From Bordetella petrii (GTDB taxonomy: Bacteria > Pseudomonadota > Gammaproteobacteria > Burkholderiales > Burkholderiaceae_B), in NCBI RefSeq assembly GCF_017356245.1, contig NZ_JAFMZZ010000001.1, positions 1,871,624 to 1,935,623 on the forward strand: DNA of 64,000 nucleotides, written 5' to 3'. Below the pieces are notes generated by a model, which saw nothing but the letters and a program-made list of their open reading frames with translations, searched no databases and was not told the origin of the DNA. The translations under genes and the position numbers were made by a program. How positions within the stretch are numbered: position 1 is the stretch's first letter; every line of letters starts with the position of its first letter. Of this stretch, positions 54,692 to 62,632 are shown piece by piece.

Positions 54692-55126
54692 ATGCACACA
54701 GTAAAGAAATTGGCCTTGGGTGTGGCGCTCGGCCTGCCGCTCTCAGTCTTTGCCGCCGGTATCCCTGTCAAAATGTACAAAAATCCCGACTGCGGATGCT
54801 GCGATCGATGGGCCGCATACATGGAAGCCAACGGCTTTGCCGTGGAGACTATCAACACACGTGATCTCGCCTCCATCAAGGCGAAATACCATGTCCCCGC
54901 GAGCCTTGCTGGCTGCCATACAGCACTGATTGAAGGCCATGTAGTAGAAGGCCTGGTGCCTGCCAAGTATGTCAAGCGGATGCTCTCGGAGCACATTGCA
55001 GGCCAGGGGTTATCGCTTCCCGGCATGCCGGTGGGCGCGCCGGGCATGCCCGGTGACCAGGCAGGACCTCTCACCGTCTACACCCTGGGTCCGGGCGCCC
55101 AGTCCAAAGCGTACGCAAATTTCTAG
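54692..55126 (+). CDS. DUF411 family metal-binding protein (first copy)
   Basis: A 144-residue exported protein with a signal peptide (KLALGVALGLPLSVFAAG) and the DUF411 motif KNPDCGCCDRWAAYMEANGF; GCHTALIEGHVVEGLVPAKY follows. DUF411 proteins occur in copper loci and may bind Cu. A paralogue lies at 58517-58993. Confidence 0.87.
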   Translation: MHTVKKLALGVALGLPLSVFAAGIPVKMYKNPDCGCCDRWAAYMEANGFAVETINTRDLASIKAKYHVPASLAGCHTALIEGHVVEGLVPAKYVKRMLSEHIAGQGLSLPGMPVGAPGMPGDQAGPLTVYTLGPGAQSKAYANF

Positions 55127-55157
55127 TATCGAAGAAGCGAGCTGCAGACCAGCGTCG

Positions 55158-55646
55158 TCACCGCGGCCGCTGCTGTTCGGTCACTTCCTTCTGCATGCGC
55201 AGGACGTCGGACGACCACGTGCTCTTGATGTAGGCGAGCACCGCAATAATCTGTTCATCGCTCAACGTACTACCGAATGCTGGCATGTCGCTCTGATAGT
55301 CCGATGGCGCGGTTCGTCCTGGAATCAGGCCGTTTTTCACTAGATCAAAAAGCACTGCATCGGGATGGTGCCAGGTATGGCCAGTATCATCGTGTGGCGG
55401 CGCGGGCAGTCGTCCATTGGCTAAGCGCTCACGCCAACGTGGCTGTCCCTGCAACTTTGCCCCATGGCAAGCAGCGCAAGCGTACGCATAAATAGCCTTC
55501 CCCTGCATAACATGCCCTGAGTTCGTGGGATCGATGAACGTCGCACTGGACGGAAGGTTGACCCAATACAATAGGGATGCTCCCCCAACGGCAGTCATAC
55601 CAATGGCTGCAACGGCCCATTTTCTATTGAATTGGAGAAATGCCAT
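55158..55646 (-). CDS. Membrane-anchored c-type cytochrome
   Basis: A 162-residue protein with an N-terminal anchor (WAVAAIGMTAVGGASLLYWV), heme motif YACAACHG and a likely Met ligand in SDMPAFGSTLSDEQI. The ATG at 55646 is chosen over a start 42 bases upstream. Convergent with the DUF411 gene. It may accept electrons from the copper oxidases or the periplasmic redox chain. Confidence 0.85.
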   Translation of the reverse strand: MAFLQFNRKWAVAAIGMTAVGGASLLYWVNLPSSATFIDPTNSGHVMQGKAIYAYACAACHGAKLQGQPRWRERLANGRLPAPPHDDTGHTWHHPDAVLFDLVKNGLIPGRTAPSDYQSDMPAFGSTLSDEQIIAVLAYIKSTWSSDVLRMQKEVTEQQRPR

Positions 55647-55689
55647 AGCCTGATGAGTATTCCAGTCGGTGGTAATTAACGAGTCCAAT

Positions 55690-56229
55690 GTAAGTCAAAG
55701 CCAGTAGTCGATTGCGCTACTCGCGCTGCTACAGGAGAGAGTACTCCCAACCAATCCATACTTGCCAAGATACGGCGAGCGTCGATTCCATGAACAGGCT
55801 CTCAAGCTTGATACAGCCGCGGCGGCGGTTAGCCTTAAACAGCGAATCAGCGTGATCAAGCGCCGAACATAGACGAACAACATCATTGCTGACGGTGGCG
55901 ATCTTCCTCCCACCTTCGCCTCCACGGATGCACCAATCGATTAGCAGACCGTGCATTCGAAGCGGCTTACCTGCACCATATTCCTCGCCCCTGAAAAATG
56001 CACGACGCTCCTCCATCTACTAACAGCCTCATCTACTTCGCCGCTCGGACTGCGGCAAAACTAACGAGAGCAGATACAGAACACGTGCTGAAGGGAGGCA
56101 GCCAATATGAGTTCATGATTGCTCCTTTTGCAAAAACTACGCCTGCTTTCTCCGCGCCGTTAATAGCGCGTGTTTATGACAACCTCCCACCCGGTCGTTA
56201 GTCTGCATCCCCCTAACGCATGTCAAATA
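55690..56229. other. Decayed stretch between the cytochrome and copD genes
   Basis: About 540 bases without an intact gene. It contains the copD-like relic near 55730-55830; short open frames on both strands have no recognisable domain. Confidence 0.45.
55740..55820 (-). pseudogene. Remnant of a copD 3' end
   Basis: The minus strand encodes KLESLFMESTLAV, closely matching KLRQSLFMEASLAV in the intact CopD (56230-57156), and the next bases resemble its GVAWLGILSP end in another frame. The rest of the gene is gone. It suggests an earlier copD copy lost through recombination. Confidence 0.5.
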
Positions 56230-57156
56230 TTAGGTTCCGTTGGGAGAAAGAATGCCTAGCCATGCGACACCCGCGAAAATCAGAACCGCTAAGCTTGCCT
56301 CCATGAACAGACTCTGCCGTAGTTTGACAACTGCCTGCGTGCGATTTTCGCCTTTCAGCGACGCTTCCAGAGCGGGACTCAACCTAAACCGATTCGCCGC
56401 CGCAAGCGCGAGCATTCCTCCAAATAACAAGAGCTTCCCTAAAAGCAGACGGCCATAAAGCGTTGAGGAAAGCGGACTAAGAGATGGTCCAGCGATCATC
56501 AAGTAATTGAGGACTCCACTCACGACCAGCGTTGCCACGATCAGCGTACCAATCCGTGCGAAGCCATTGGAAGCTCGGCTCAGGAGTTCTACCGAACCGT
56601 GAGCGGTGCCCGGCTTGATTACTGCAAGCATAAAGAAGGCAACCAAAGCGCCTATCCAGGCGCCCGCCGCCCAGAGGTGCATGACGTCGGAAGCGAGATG
56701 AATGTATCCGCGCACGCCATCATCCATAGCGCCGTGGCCCGCCCAGGCAAGTGTCGCAAGTCCCACGCCGCTTGAGACTGCCATAACAGAAAATCGCAAT
56801 CTTGGATTCAATTTGAGTATTGCGATGACTGCACAAGTCATCAGCGCTAGGATACGAACGCACCAGGCGATTCCCAAATGGGTACCTGTAAGGAGCATTT
56901 CGAATACATGCGTCGACAGCTCGGCGTAGTTTTGCGCGCCAGACATGACCTTGGCCATGAGCGCCAATGCCCACATTGACAATGCAATGCCGATTACTGC
57001 AAACGCGCCAACAAGTATTCGATAACGTCTTGAGATCGCAGAAGATCGCTCGTCATGCCCCAAAGCGTAGACACCGAACATGGCGACGCCAAATGCCGCC
57101 GCCACGTCCAGATAGAGTGCGAGGCGCAACGCGATAGTCAACCAATCCCCAGCCAT
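56230..57156 (-). CDS. copD: Copper resistance membrane protein CopD
   Basis: A 308-residue inner-membrane protein with about eight membrane segments, a CopD-like MAGDWLTIALRLALYLDVAA start, HLASDVMHLWAAGAWIGALV and the C-terminal FMEASLAVLIFAGVAWLG. CopD takes copper from CopC. It begins three bases after copC ends. Confidence 0.9.
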   Translation of the reverse strand: MAGDWLTIALRLALYLDVAAAFGVAMFGVYALGHDERSSAISRRYRILVGAFAVIGIALSMWALALMAKVMSGAQNYAELSTHVFEMLLTGTHLGIAWCVRILALMTCAVIAILKLNPRLRFSVMAVSSGVGLATLAWAGHGAMDDGVRGYIHLASDVMHLWAAGAWIGALVAFFMLAVIKPGTAHGSVELLSRASNGFARIGTLIVATLVVSGVLNYLMIAGPSLSPLSSTLYGRLLLGKLLLFGGMLALAAANRFRLSPALEASLKGENRTQAVVKLRQSLFMEASLAVLIFAGVAWLGILSPNGT

Positions 57157-57159
57157 GGG

Positions 57160-57546
57160 TTATTTCACCTGGAAATCCACATTACCGGTGATCGGATGCG
57201 TATCCGACGAAACTGCGCGCCATTCCACGCGGTACTCGCCTGGCTGCAATGCTTGTGCCGGTGTAATAATCATGGTTTTTCCATCACTGGCACCGGACAC
57301 GCTGGCGCTTATCTTCATCGCACCGTGATTCGGCATACCGGCCATGCCTGTCATGGACAAGCTAGCGGCAGAGAATTGCGACACGAGCGTTTCGGAAAAC
57401 TTCAAATCGATAGTGGCAGGTGCAGTGACCTGAGATTTGTCGGCGGGCGTCGACGACACCAGCGAAGGGTGCGCAAATGCAGCGGTGGCGAACAAGCCGG
57501 CGGCGATTGGCGCAACGAATTTTGCAATGAAGTCTAAACGAAGCAT
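57160..57546 (-). CDS. copC: Periplasmic copper-binding protein CopC
   Basis: A 128-residue protein. Cleavage after the signal peptide would expose an N-terminal His (AHPSLVSSTPADKSQ), the Cu(II) ligand of CopC. The Met-rich loop SMTGMAGMPNHGAM supplies Cu(I) ligands. Length is standard. Operon with copD. Confidence 0.92.
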   Translation of the reverse strand: MLRLDFIAKFVAPIAAGLFATAAFAHPSLVSSTPADKSQVTAPATIDLKFSETLVSQFSAASLSMTGMAGMPNHGAMKISASVSGASDGKTMIITPAQALQPGEYRVEWRAVSSDTHPITGNVDFQVK

Positions 57547-57960
57547 AGATTTCCTACCTTAATGTGTGATGGTGGTTAAGTAAGCAATGCTTAGGCAGCT
57601 AGTGTCTCAAGCATTTAACGTCACAACCGTTTTCAACTCAATAAGCAACCGCACGCTGAGATAGCGCACGTGCATTCTTAATGCAGAGATGCTTGGAAGT
57701 GATTTTGACAGGATCACCCTGACGCGAATCAAACGACGGCATTACTCTTTCGTAAGCATTCAGAATAGTTCGCCACTCTGACCCAATGCAACGGACGCGA
57801 CGCCGCATAAGCATACTCAAATAAAGTGTAGCGACAGTGCGGCGACCAAACTAAGCCGGAACGAAATTTGCTGCACACCAAAAGTCAAAATCAATCTGCG
57901 CCGTTCGCATGGGCGCTGTGCTTGGCATGGCAACAACCAGCGCACAACAGGGAGTCGACA
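57547..57960. other. Divergent intergenic region of copC and the DUF305 gene
   Basis: About 410 bases that should contain promoters for copCD leftward and the DUF305 gene rightward. No copper-box or MerR-type promoter was identified with confidence, and a 60-residue minus-strand frame (57638-57820) lacks a domain. Confidence 0.4.
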
Positions 57961-58506
57961 ATGGACAACACCGAAAGAAAATCAATGAAGATGAGTTACG
58001 GACGCTTTGCGCTGATGATCATTGCCGCTACAGTCATCATGTACGGGCTCATGTATTTGAATGTCTACGTCTTATCGCATATTGAGTTCAGTCAAATGCG
58101 AATATGGATGGCGATCCTAATGGGTGCGGTGATGGCCATCGTCATGCTTGGCTTCATGTGGTCCATGTATAGGAGCGCGAAAGCCAACATCGCCATCGTG
58201 ATCAGCAACGTAGCAGCCTTCGCCATTGCACTGTGGTTGGCACGCAGTCAAACCACAGTTGACGATATCTCTTACATGAGAGCAATGATTCCTCATCACT
58301 CTATCGCAATTTTGACGAGCGAACGTGCTCGCATTCGCGATCCGCGAGTCCGGAAGCTAGCAGACGGGATTATTCGAGCACAGCTCAAAGAAATAGAGGA
58401 AATGCAGCAGTTGATCGCCGACCTGGAAACAAACCCGCCGGCAAACGATACGCCTGTTCTCCGAAGCTATCGAACACTTGGCTTACCGCCTCCGAAACCA
58501 CAGTAG
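57961..58506 (+). CDS. DUF305 domain membrane protein
   Basis: A 181-residue protein with three membrane segments (about residues 16-37, 46-66, 73-90) and a C-terminal ferritin-like DUF305 segment (YMRAMIPHHSIAILTSERAR, LKEIEEMQQLIADL). DUF305 proteins appear in copper islands and may bind metal. The ATG at 57961 follows ACAGGGAGTCGAC. Confidence 0.85.
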   Translation: MDNTERKSMKMSYGRFALMIIAATVIMYGLMYLNVYVLSHIEFSQMRIWMAILMGAVMAIVMLGFMWSMYRSAKANIAIVISNVAAFAIALWLARSQTTVDDISYMRAMIPHHSIAILTSERARIRDPRVRKLADGIIRAQLKEIEEMQQLIADLETNPPANDTPVLRSYRTLGLPPPKPQ

Positions 58507-58516
58507 GAAACCCACT

Positions 58517-58993
58517 CTAGCGGTATTGCTGATACACGCTGGCTTCGCCAGCATTCCCGATCAGAAAAACATCATATGCGAATCGCTTGCCACCATAGGC
58601 CGGTCCGTCCATCCCCGGAGAACCGAGGGGCATACTTGGCACGGCCAGGCCCACGGCGGCCGGACGCTCACGCAATAACCGCCTGATCTCACGTGCTGGA
58701 ACATGTCCCTCAAGGGCATATCCCTCAACCCGGGCGGAGTGGCACGACCCATAATCGTCCGGAATTCGGTTCTGACGGCGAGCTACTGAAGTGTCCGTCA
58801 CGTCACGGACGCTCACTTGAAAACCATTATCTTGAAGATACTTCACCCAGTCTTTGCAACAACCGCATGTAGACGTCTTCCATACGTCAACCGTCACCGC
58901 CGTTTTTGCTAAAGACGCGACGGGAATTAACGCAACGGCCGCCAGCATTGCACGGCGGCTTAGATATCCGCCTTCAGATTCGAGTAGCGTCAT
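58517..58993 (-). CDS. DUF411 family metal-binding protein (second copy)
   Basis: A 158-residue exported protein with a YLSRRAMLAAVALIPVASLA signal and the motif KTSTCGCCKDWVKYLQDNGF. The ATG at 58993 has a GGAG site seven bases upstream; a longer frame starts at 59029 directly after copB. It is the last gene of the cop operon and a paralogue of 54692-55126. Confidence 0.86.
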   Translation of the reverse strand: MTLLESEGGYLSRRAMLAAVALIPVASLAKTAVTVDVWKTSTCGCCKDWVKYLQDNGFQVSVRDVTDTSVARRQNRIPDDYGSCHSARVEGYALEGHVPAREIRRLLRERPAAVGLAVPSMPLGSPGMDGPAYGGKRFAYDVFLIGNAGEASVYQQYR

Positions 58994-59029
58994 CCTTACG
59001 CTCCATTGATTGAAAAATTTGCTGAGCAT

Positions 59030-60139
59030 CTAGAACCAAATTCGGACACCAGCCAAGATCGTCCGTTCAGATCGGCTTTCCCCATCCTCGCTCGCGTATC
59101 TGGCTGTCTTACCGAACTTGCGGCCGAACGACACGCCAATATACGGTGCTACCTCTCGCGTTATCTCGTAGCGAAGCCGCAACGACAGCGATGCATCGGA
59201 TAAGCCCGCGCCTATACCACGCGCTTTGTCATCCTTTCCGTAAAGACTGGCCTCGACCTCGGGCGTCAAGATCAACCGCTGGGTAAGCAGCAGATCGTAC
59301 TCGGCTTTCAACGCCAATGCGGTCCGTCCTGCCTCACCAACGTAGGCAGTTAGCTCCGTTTCAAATTTGTACGGCGCTAGACCTTGGATGCCCATTGCCG
59401 CCCAATTGCGTTTAGGTCCGGTACCAAAATCGCGGCGGGCACCTAGTTGGAAGTCCCAATATGGAGAAAAGGTATGACTCCAGAAAGCCTCTAGTTTACC
59501 ATCGGTGCTGCCATTGACACGATCGCCCTCACTCTTGATCCAGAGCTTATTCAAATCACGCCCGATCCAAAATTGACCATCCCATTGCAGACCGGTCTCG
59601 CCATCTCGATTATAGGCCACCCCTAGTTTGTCAAAAAGCAGATGGGTCGTAATCATGTCATCCATCATGTGAGGATGAATATCGTAGGCTGAATAGCGGT
59701 GATCGGTTGTACCGTCACTTGTCGGCAACGTCCCCACTGCAGGCCCATTCTGAAAAGATCCCATCAACATCCCATCCATGGAGCCGTGGTCCATTCCTTG
59801 CATAGGCTGATTCTTCGCCCCCTCCGACATACCCGGCATCGAACTATGATCCATGCCTTTCATTGAATTTTGGCCCATGCCCTTCATCGAGCCATGATCC
59901 ATCTCTTTCATGGGCGACGCCTTCGCTCCTTCCGACATACCGGGCATCGAACTATGATCCATGCCTTTCATTGAATCCTGGCCCATGCCCTTCATCGAGC
60001 TGTGATCCATTCCCGGCATCGACTTATGGTCCATACTCGTAGCATCGGCCTGAGCCAGAGCCGCGGTAGCTGCAAATCCCATGAATGCACCGCTCAGAAC
60101 CGATGCCAGCCGTTTTCGTTCCACGCTTAACGTCCCCAT
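59030..60139 (-). CDS. copB: Copper resistance outer membrane protein CopB
   Basis: A 369-residue protein with a signal peptide, a long Met/His-rich repeat region (residues 35-125, HSSMKGMGQDSMKGMDHSSM) and a C-terminal beta-barrel (DIHPHMMDDMITTHLLFD onward) typical of CopB/PcoB. It starts seven bases after copA. The repeat length is likely to vary between strains. Confidence 0.92.
   Translation of the reverse strand: MGTLSVERKRLASVLSGAFMGFAATAALAQADATSMDHKSMPGMDHSSMKGMGQDSMKGMDHSSMPGMSEGAKASPMKEMDHGSMKGMGQNSMKGMDHSSMPGMSEGAKNQPMQGMDHGSMDGMLMGSFQNGPAVGTLPTSDGTTDHRYSAYDIHPHMMDDMITTHLLFDKLGVAYNRDGETGLQWDGQFWIGRDLNKLWIKSEGDRVNGSTDGKLEAFWSHTFSPYWDFQLGARRDFGTGPKRNWAAMGIQGLAPYKFETELTAYVGEAGRTALALKAEYDLLLTQRLILTPEVEASLYGKDDKARGIGAGLSDASLSLRLRYEITREVAPYIGVSFGRKFGKTARYASEDGESRSERTILAGVRIWF
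59800..60020. repeat. Tandem 108-bp repeat in copB
   Basis: Two near-identical 108-base units, for example GGCATCGAACTATGATCC at 59835 and 59943, encode 36-residue Met-rich copies within CopB. The reading frame is kept, so the duplication is functional at protein level. Confidence 0.8.
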
Positions 60140-60145
60140 TTTGAC

Positions 60146-62005
60146 TTACTCCACGACGACGGCGCGGAACATGCCCGCTTCCATGTGATATAGCAGGTGG
60201 CAGTGATACGCCCAGTTCCCTCTAGCATCCGCGCTTACGCGATAACTGACACGTTGCGCGGGATTGAGGCTTATCGTGTGCTTACGAACTTGAAAATTAC
60301 CCTCAGGCGACTCGAGGTCGCTCCACATCCCATGCAAGTGAATCGGGTGCGTCATCATCGTGTCATTGACCAAGACGAATCGCACGCGCTCGCCAAACTT
60401 CAGGACAATAGGCTTCGCTTCAGTGAATTTCAATCCGTTGAAGGACCACATGTACCGTTCCATATTTCCCGTGAGATGCAATTCGATCTCCCGAGTGGGC
60501 GGTCGATTATCTGGGGGCTCGACCATCGAATGCAGATCGGCGTAGGTCAAAACCTTGCGCCCATTGCCTCGTAGGCCCACACCAGGATCATCTAGCCTGG
60601 TTGACACCACATCAGGAGGCATAGTCGTTGCGGGACTATTCTCTGCGGGATAGGGATGCTTGACTTCAACCATCCCTCCTTCCCCGTCTCCAGCGCCATG
60701 ATTCATCCCGCCGTGACTCATTCCCGCCATGCCGCCCATACTGCCGTGGTCCATTCCGCTCATCGCGCCTTGGTTGCCTGCGCCCGACGAGGATTGATCA
60801 GCGTTGCTCATTGAGCCATGATCCATCCCCTTCATTGAGCCGCCCGACTCTCCGCCCATATCCATTCCGGACATATCGTGAGCCATTCCCATATCCATCA
60901 TGGTGAGGACCTGTACCGGATCCGTAGGTGGCACTTCTGCCGCCATACCCTCACGCGGAGCCAGCGTGGCGCGCGCGAATCCAGAGCGATCCATAGCCTG
61001 TGAGAAGATCGTATAGGCCCGATCTTCACTCGGCTCCACAATGACATCGTATGTCTCGGCGACAGCAATTCGGAATTCTTCTACTTCCACCGGCCGGACT
61101 GGTTGGCCATCAGCAGACACCACTGTCATTTTTAATCCCGGGATACGAACGTCAAAATACGTCATCGCTGAACCATTAATGAAGCGTAGGCGAACGCGTT
61201 CTCCAGGCTTAAACAGGCCTGTCCAATTTCCCGCTGGGGCCTTACCGTTGGTAAGAAATGTATAGGTCGCACCGGATACGTCAGCCAGGTCGGTCTGATT
61301 CATGCGCATTTTCTGCCACATGAGACGCTCGTTTAGGGCATTCTTCCACCCGCTCTTCTTTGCGTCATCCATCAGGTTTTCTACGGATGGCTGGATATAG
61401 TTGTAATAATCGGGCATGACCTTAAGCTTGCGGAACACGCTCATCGGGTCTTCGTCTGTCCAATCGGAGAGCAGCACGACGTAATCGCGTTCAGCTCGCA
61501 CAGGATCTGGACGCTTGGGTTCAATAACAATCGCCCCATACAGGCCCGTCTGCTCTTGGAAGCCAGAATGGCTGTGATACCAGTACGTACCGCTTTGACG
61601 CACTTCGAATTGGTAGGTAAACGTTTCGCCAGGACGAATCCCTGGAAAGCTCAACCCAGGGACACCATCCATGCCTGTCGGCAACAAGATGCCATGCCAA
61701 TGAATTGACGTATCCTCGCTCAGGCGATTTGTGACGCGCAGCGTTACCGTATCCCCTTCCTTCCAGTGCAGGGTCGGCGCGGGCAACATGCCGTTGACGG
61801 TAGTTGCCATTCGGGGAGACCCCGTGAGGTTGGCCGGGGATTCACCTATTTCCAGATCAAACTCAGTGCCAGACAGTACATTGGCCTGCTCGGGAGTTGG
61901 GAGCGCCCACGCCGGTTGCCGCCAAAGCCCCAGACCGGTCAACAATCCACCCGCTGCCAGGCCTTGAACAAACTGGCGGCGTTGGTTCGAAACAGCTTTT
62001 GTCAT
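60146..62005 (-). CDS. copA: Copper resistance multicopper oxidase CopA (PcoA type)
   Basis: A 619-residue periplasmic oxidase with a Tat-like start (NQRRQFVQGLAAGGLLTG). Copper motifs are HWHGILLP, WYHSHSGF, HPIHLHGMWSD and HCHLLYHMEAGMF. The middle carries Met-rich repeats (MGMAHDMSGMDMGG, HGSMSNADQS). The ATG at 62005 is preceded by GGGGAGAGAG. Distinct from the CueO-like oxidase at 39975-41435 and the P-type ATPase also called CopA. Confidence 0.92.
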   Translation of the reverse strand: MTKAVSNQRRQFVQGLAAGGLLTGLGLWRQPAWALPTPEQANVLSGTEFDLEIGESPANLTGSPRMATTVNGMLPAPTLHWKEGDTVTLRVTNRLSEDTSIHWHGILLPTGMDGVPGLSFPGIRPGETFTYQFEVRQSGTYWYHSHSGFQEQTGLYGAIVIEPKRPDPVRAERDYVVLLSDWTDEDPMSVFRKLKVMPDYYNYIQPSVENLMDDAKKSGWKNALNERLMWQKMRMNQTDLADVSGATYTFLTNGKAPAGNWTGLFKPGERVRLRFINGSAMTYFDVRIPGLKMTVVSADGQPVRPVEVEEFRIAVAETYDVIVEPSEDRAYTIFSQAMDRSGFARATLAPREGMAAEVPPTDPVQVLTMMDMGMAHDMSGMDMGGESGGSMKGMDHGSMSNADQSSSGAGNQGAMSGMDHGSMGGMAGMSHGGMNHGAGDGEGGMVEVKHPYPAENSPATTMPPDVVSTRLDDPGVGLRGNGRKVLTYADLHSMVEPPDNRPPTREIELHLTGNMERYMWSFNGLKFTEAKPIVLKFGERVRFVLVNDTMMTHPIHLHGMWSDLESPEGNFQVRKHTISLNPAQRVSYRVSADARGNWAYHCHLLYHMEAGMFRAVVVE

Positions 62006-62052
62006 TTGCTCTCTCCCCGGACTGCCACTGGCCGCCCGGCTCCGAATTACCA

Positions 62053-62556
62053 TCATTTGACCGAAACGGCCCCCTTCATGCCCGCGGGATAATGCCCCGG
62101 CTCAAGACATGCGAACGCCACGTGACCCGCCTTATCGAATTGCCAGACGATTTCGCCGGTCTTGCCAGCCTCCAGAGAGACGGAATTCGCCTCTTCGTGG
62201 CGCATACCTGGATCCTTCAGCATCATTTGATAATGGCCACTCAGGTCAGCCTCAGTACCCAGCACCATTTCGTGACGGATCTTGCCCGAGTTAGTAACCC
62301 TAAAACGCACCGTTTCGCCGGCTTTAACGTCAATACGGTCCGGTGTGAACCGCATGGCGTCTGTCATGACGACATCGATGGTGCGAGACACTTTGGATGC
62401 GTTGCCAGCCTTACCAATCGGAGCAGCTGTCTCGTGACCACCGCTATGGTTGCTACCATGCTCACTTCCGTGCGAACCCGCAGCTAGAGCACCAAACGAA
62501 ATTACCGCGGCACCAACCGCAGCAATTAGGCGAACGCGATTGATCACTTTGCTCAT
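62053..62556 (-). CDS. Cupredoxin domain protein
   Basis: A 167-residue exported protein with a signal peptide and a His-rich linker (GSHGSEHGSNHSGGHE). The plastocyanin-like domain keeps the type 1 ligands: His in GKIRHEMVLG, then Cys, His and Met in AFACLEPGHYPAGMKG. ATG 62556 is favoured by GAGG six bases upstream; ATG 62562 is the alternative. It heads the copA-copB-DUF411 operon. Confidence 0.86.
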   Translation of the reverse strand: MSKVINRVRLIAAVGAAVISFGALAAGSHGSEHGSNHSGGHETAAPIGKAGNASKVSRTIDVVMTDAMRFTPDRIDVKAGETVRFRVTNSGKIRHEMVLGTEADLSGHYQMMLKDPGMRHEEANSVSLEAGKTGEIVWQFDKAGHVAFACLEPGHYPAGMKGAVSVK

Positions 62557-62632
62557 CTTCATCCTCGACAATCGAAGTTGGGAAAGGCTGCCACTGTAAC
62601 GAGCCACCCCTAACTACAGTCTGTCAGAAAGA

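Noticed and set aside
59800..60020. Copper gene repeats as CRISPR or satellite DNA
   Set aside because: The units lie in frame within copB and encode Met-rich peptides with the reading frame kept.
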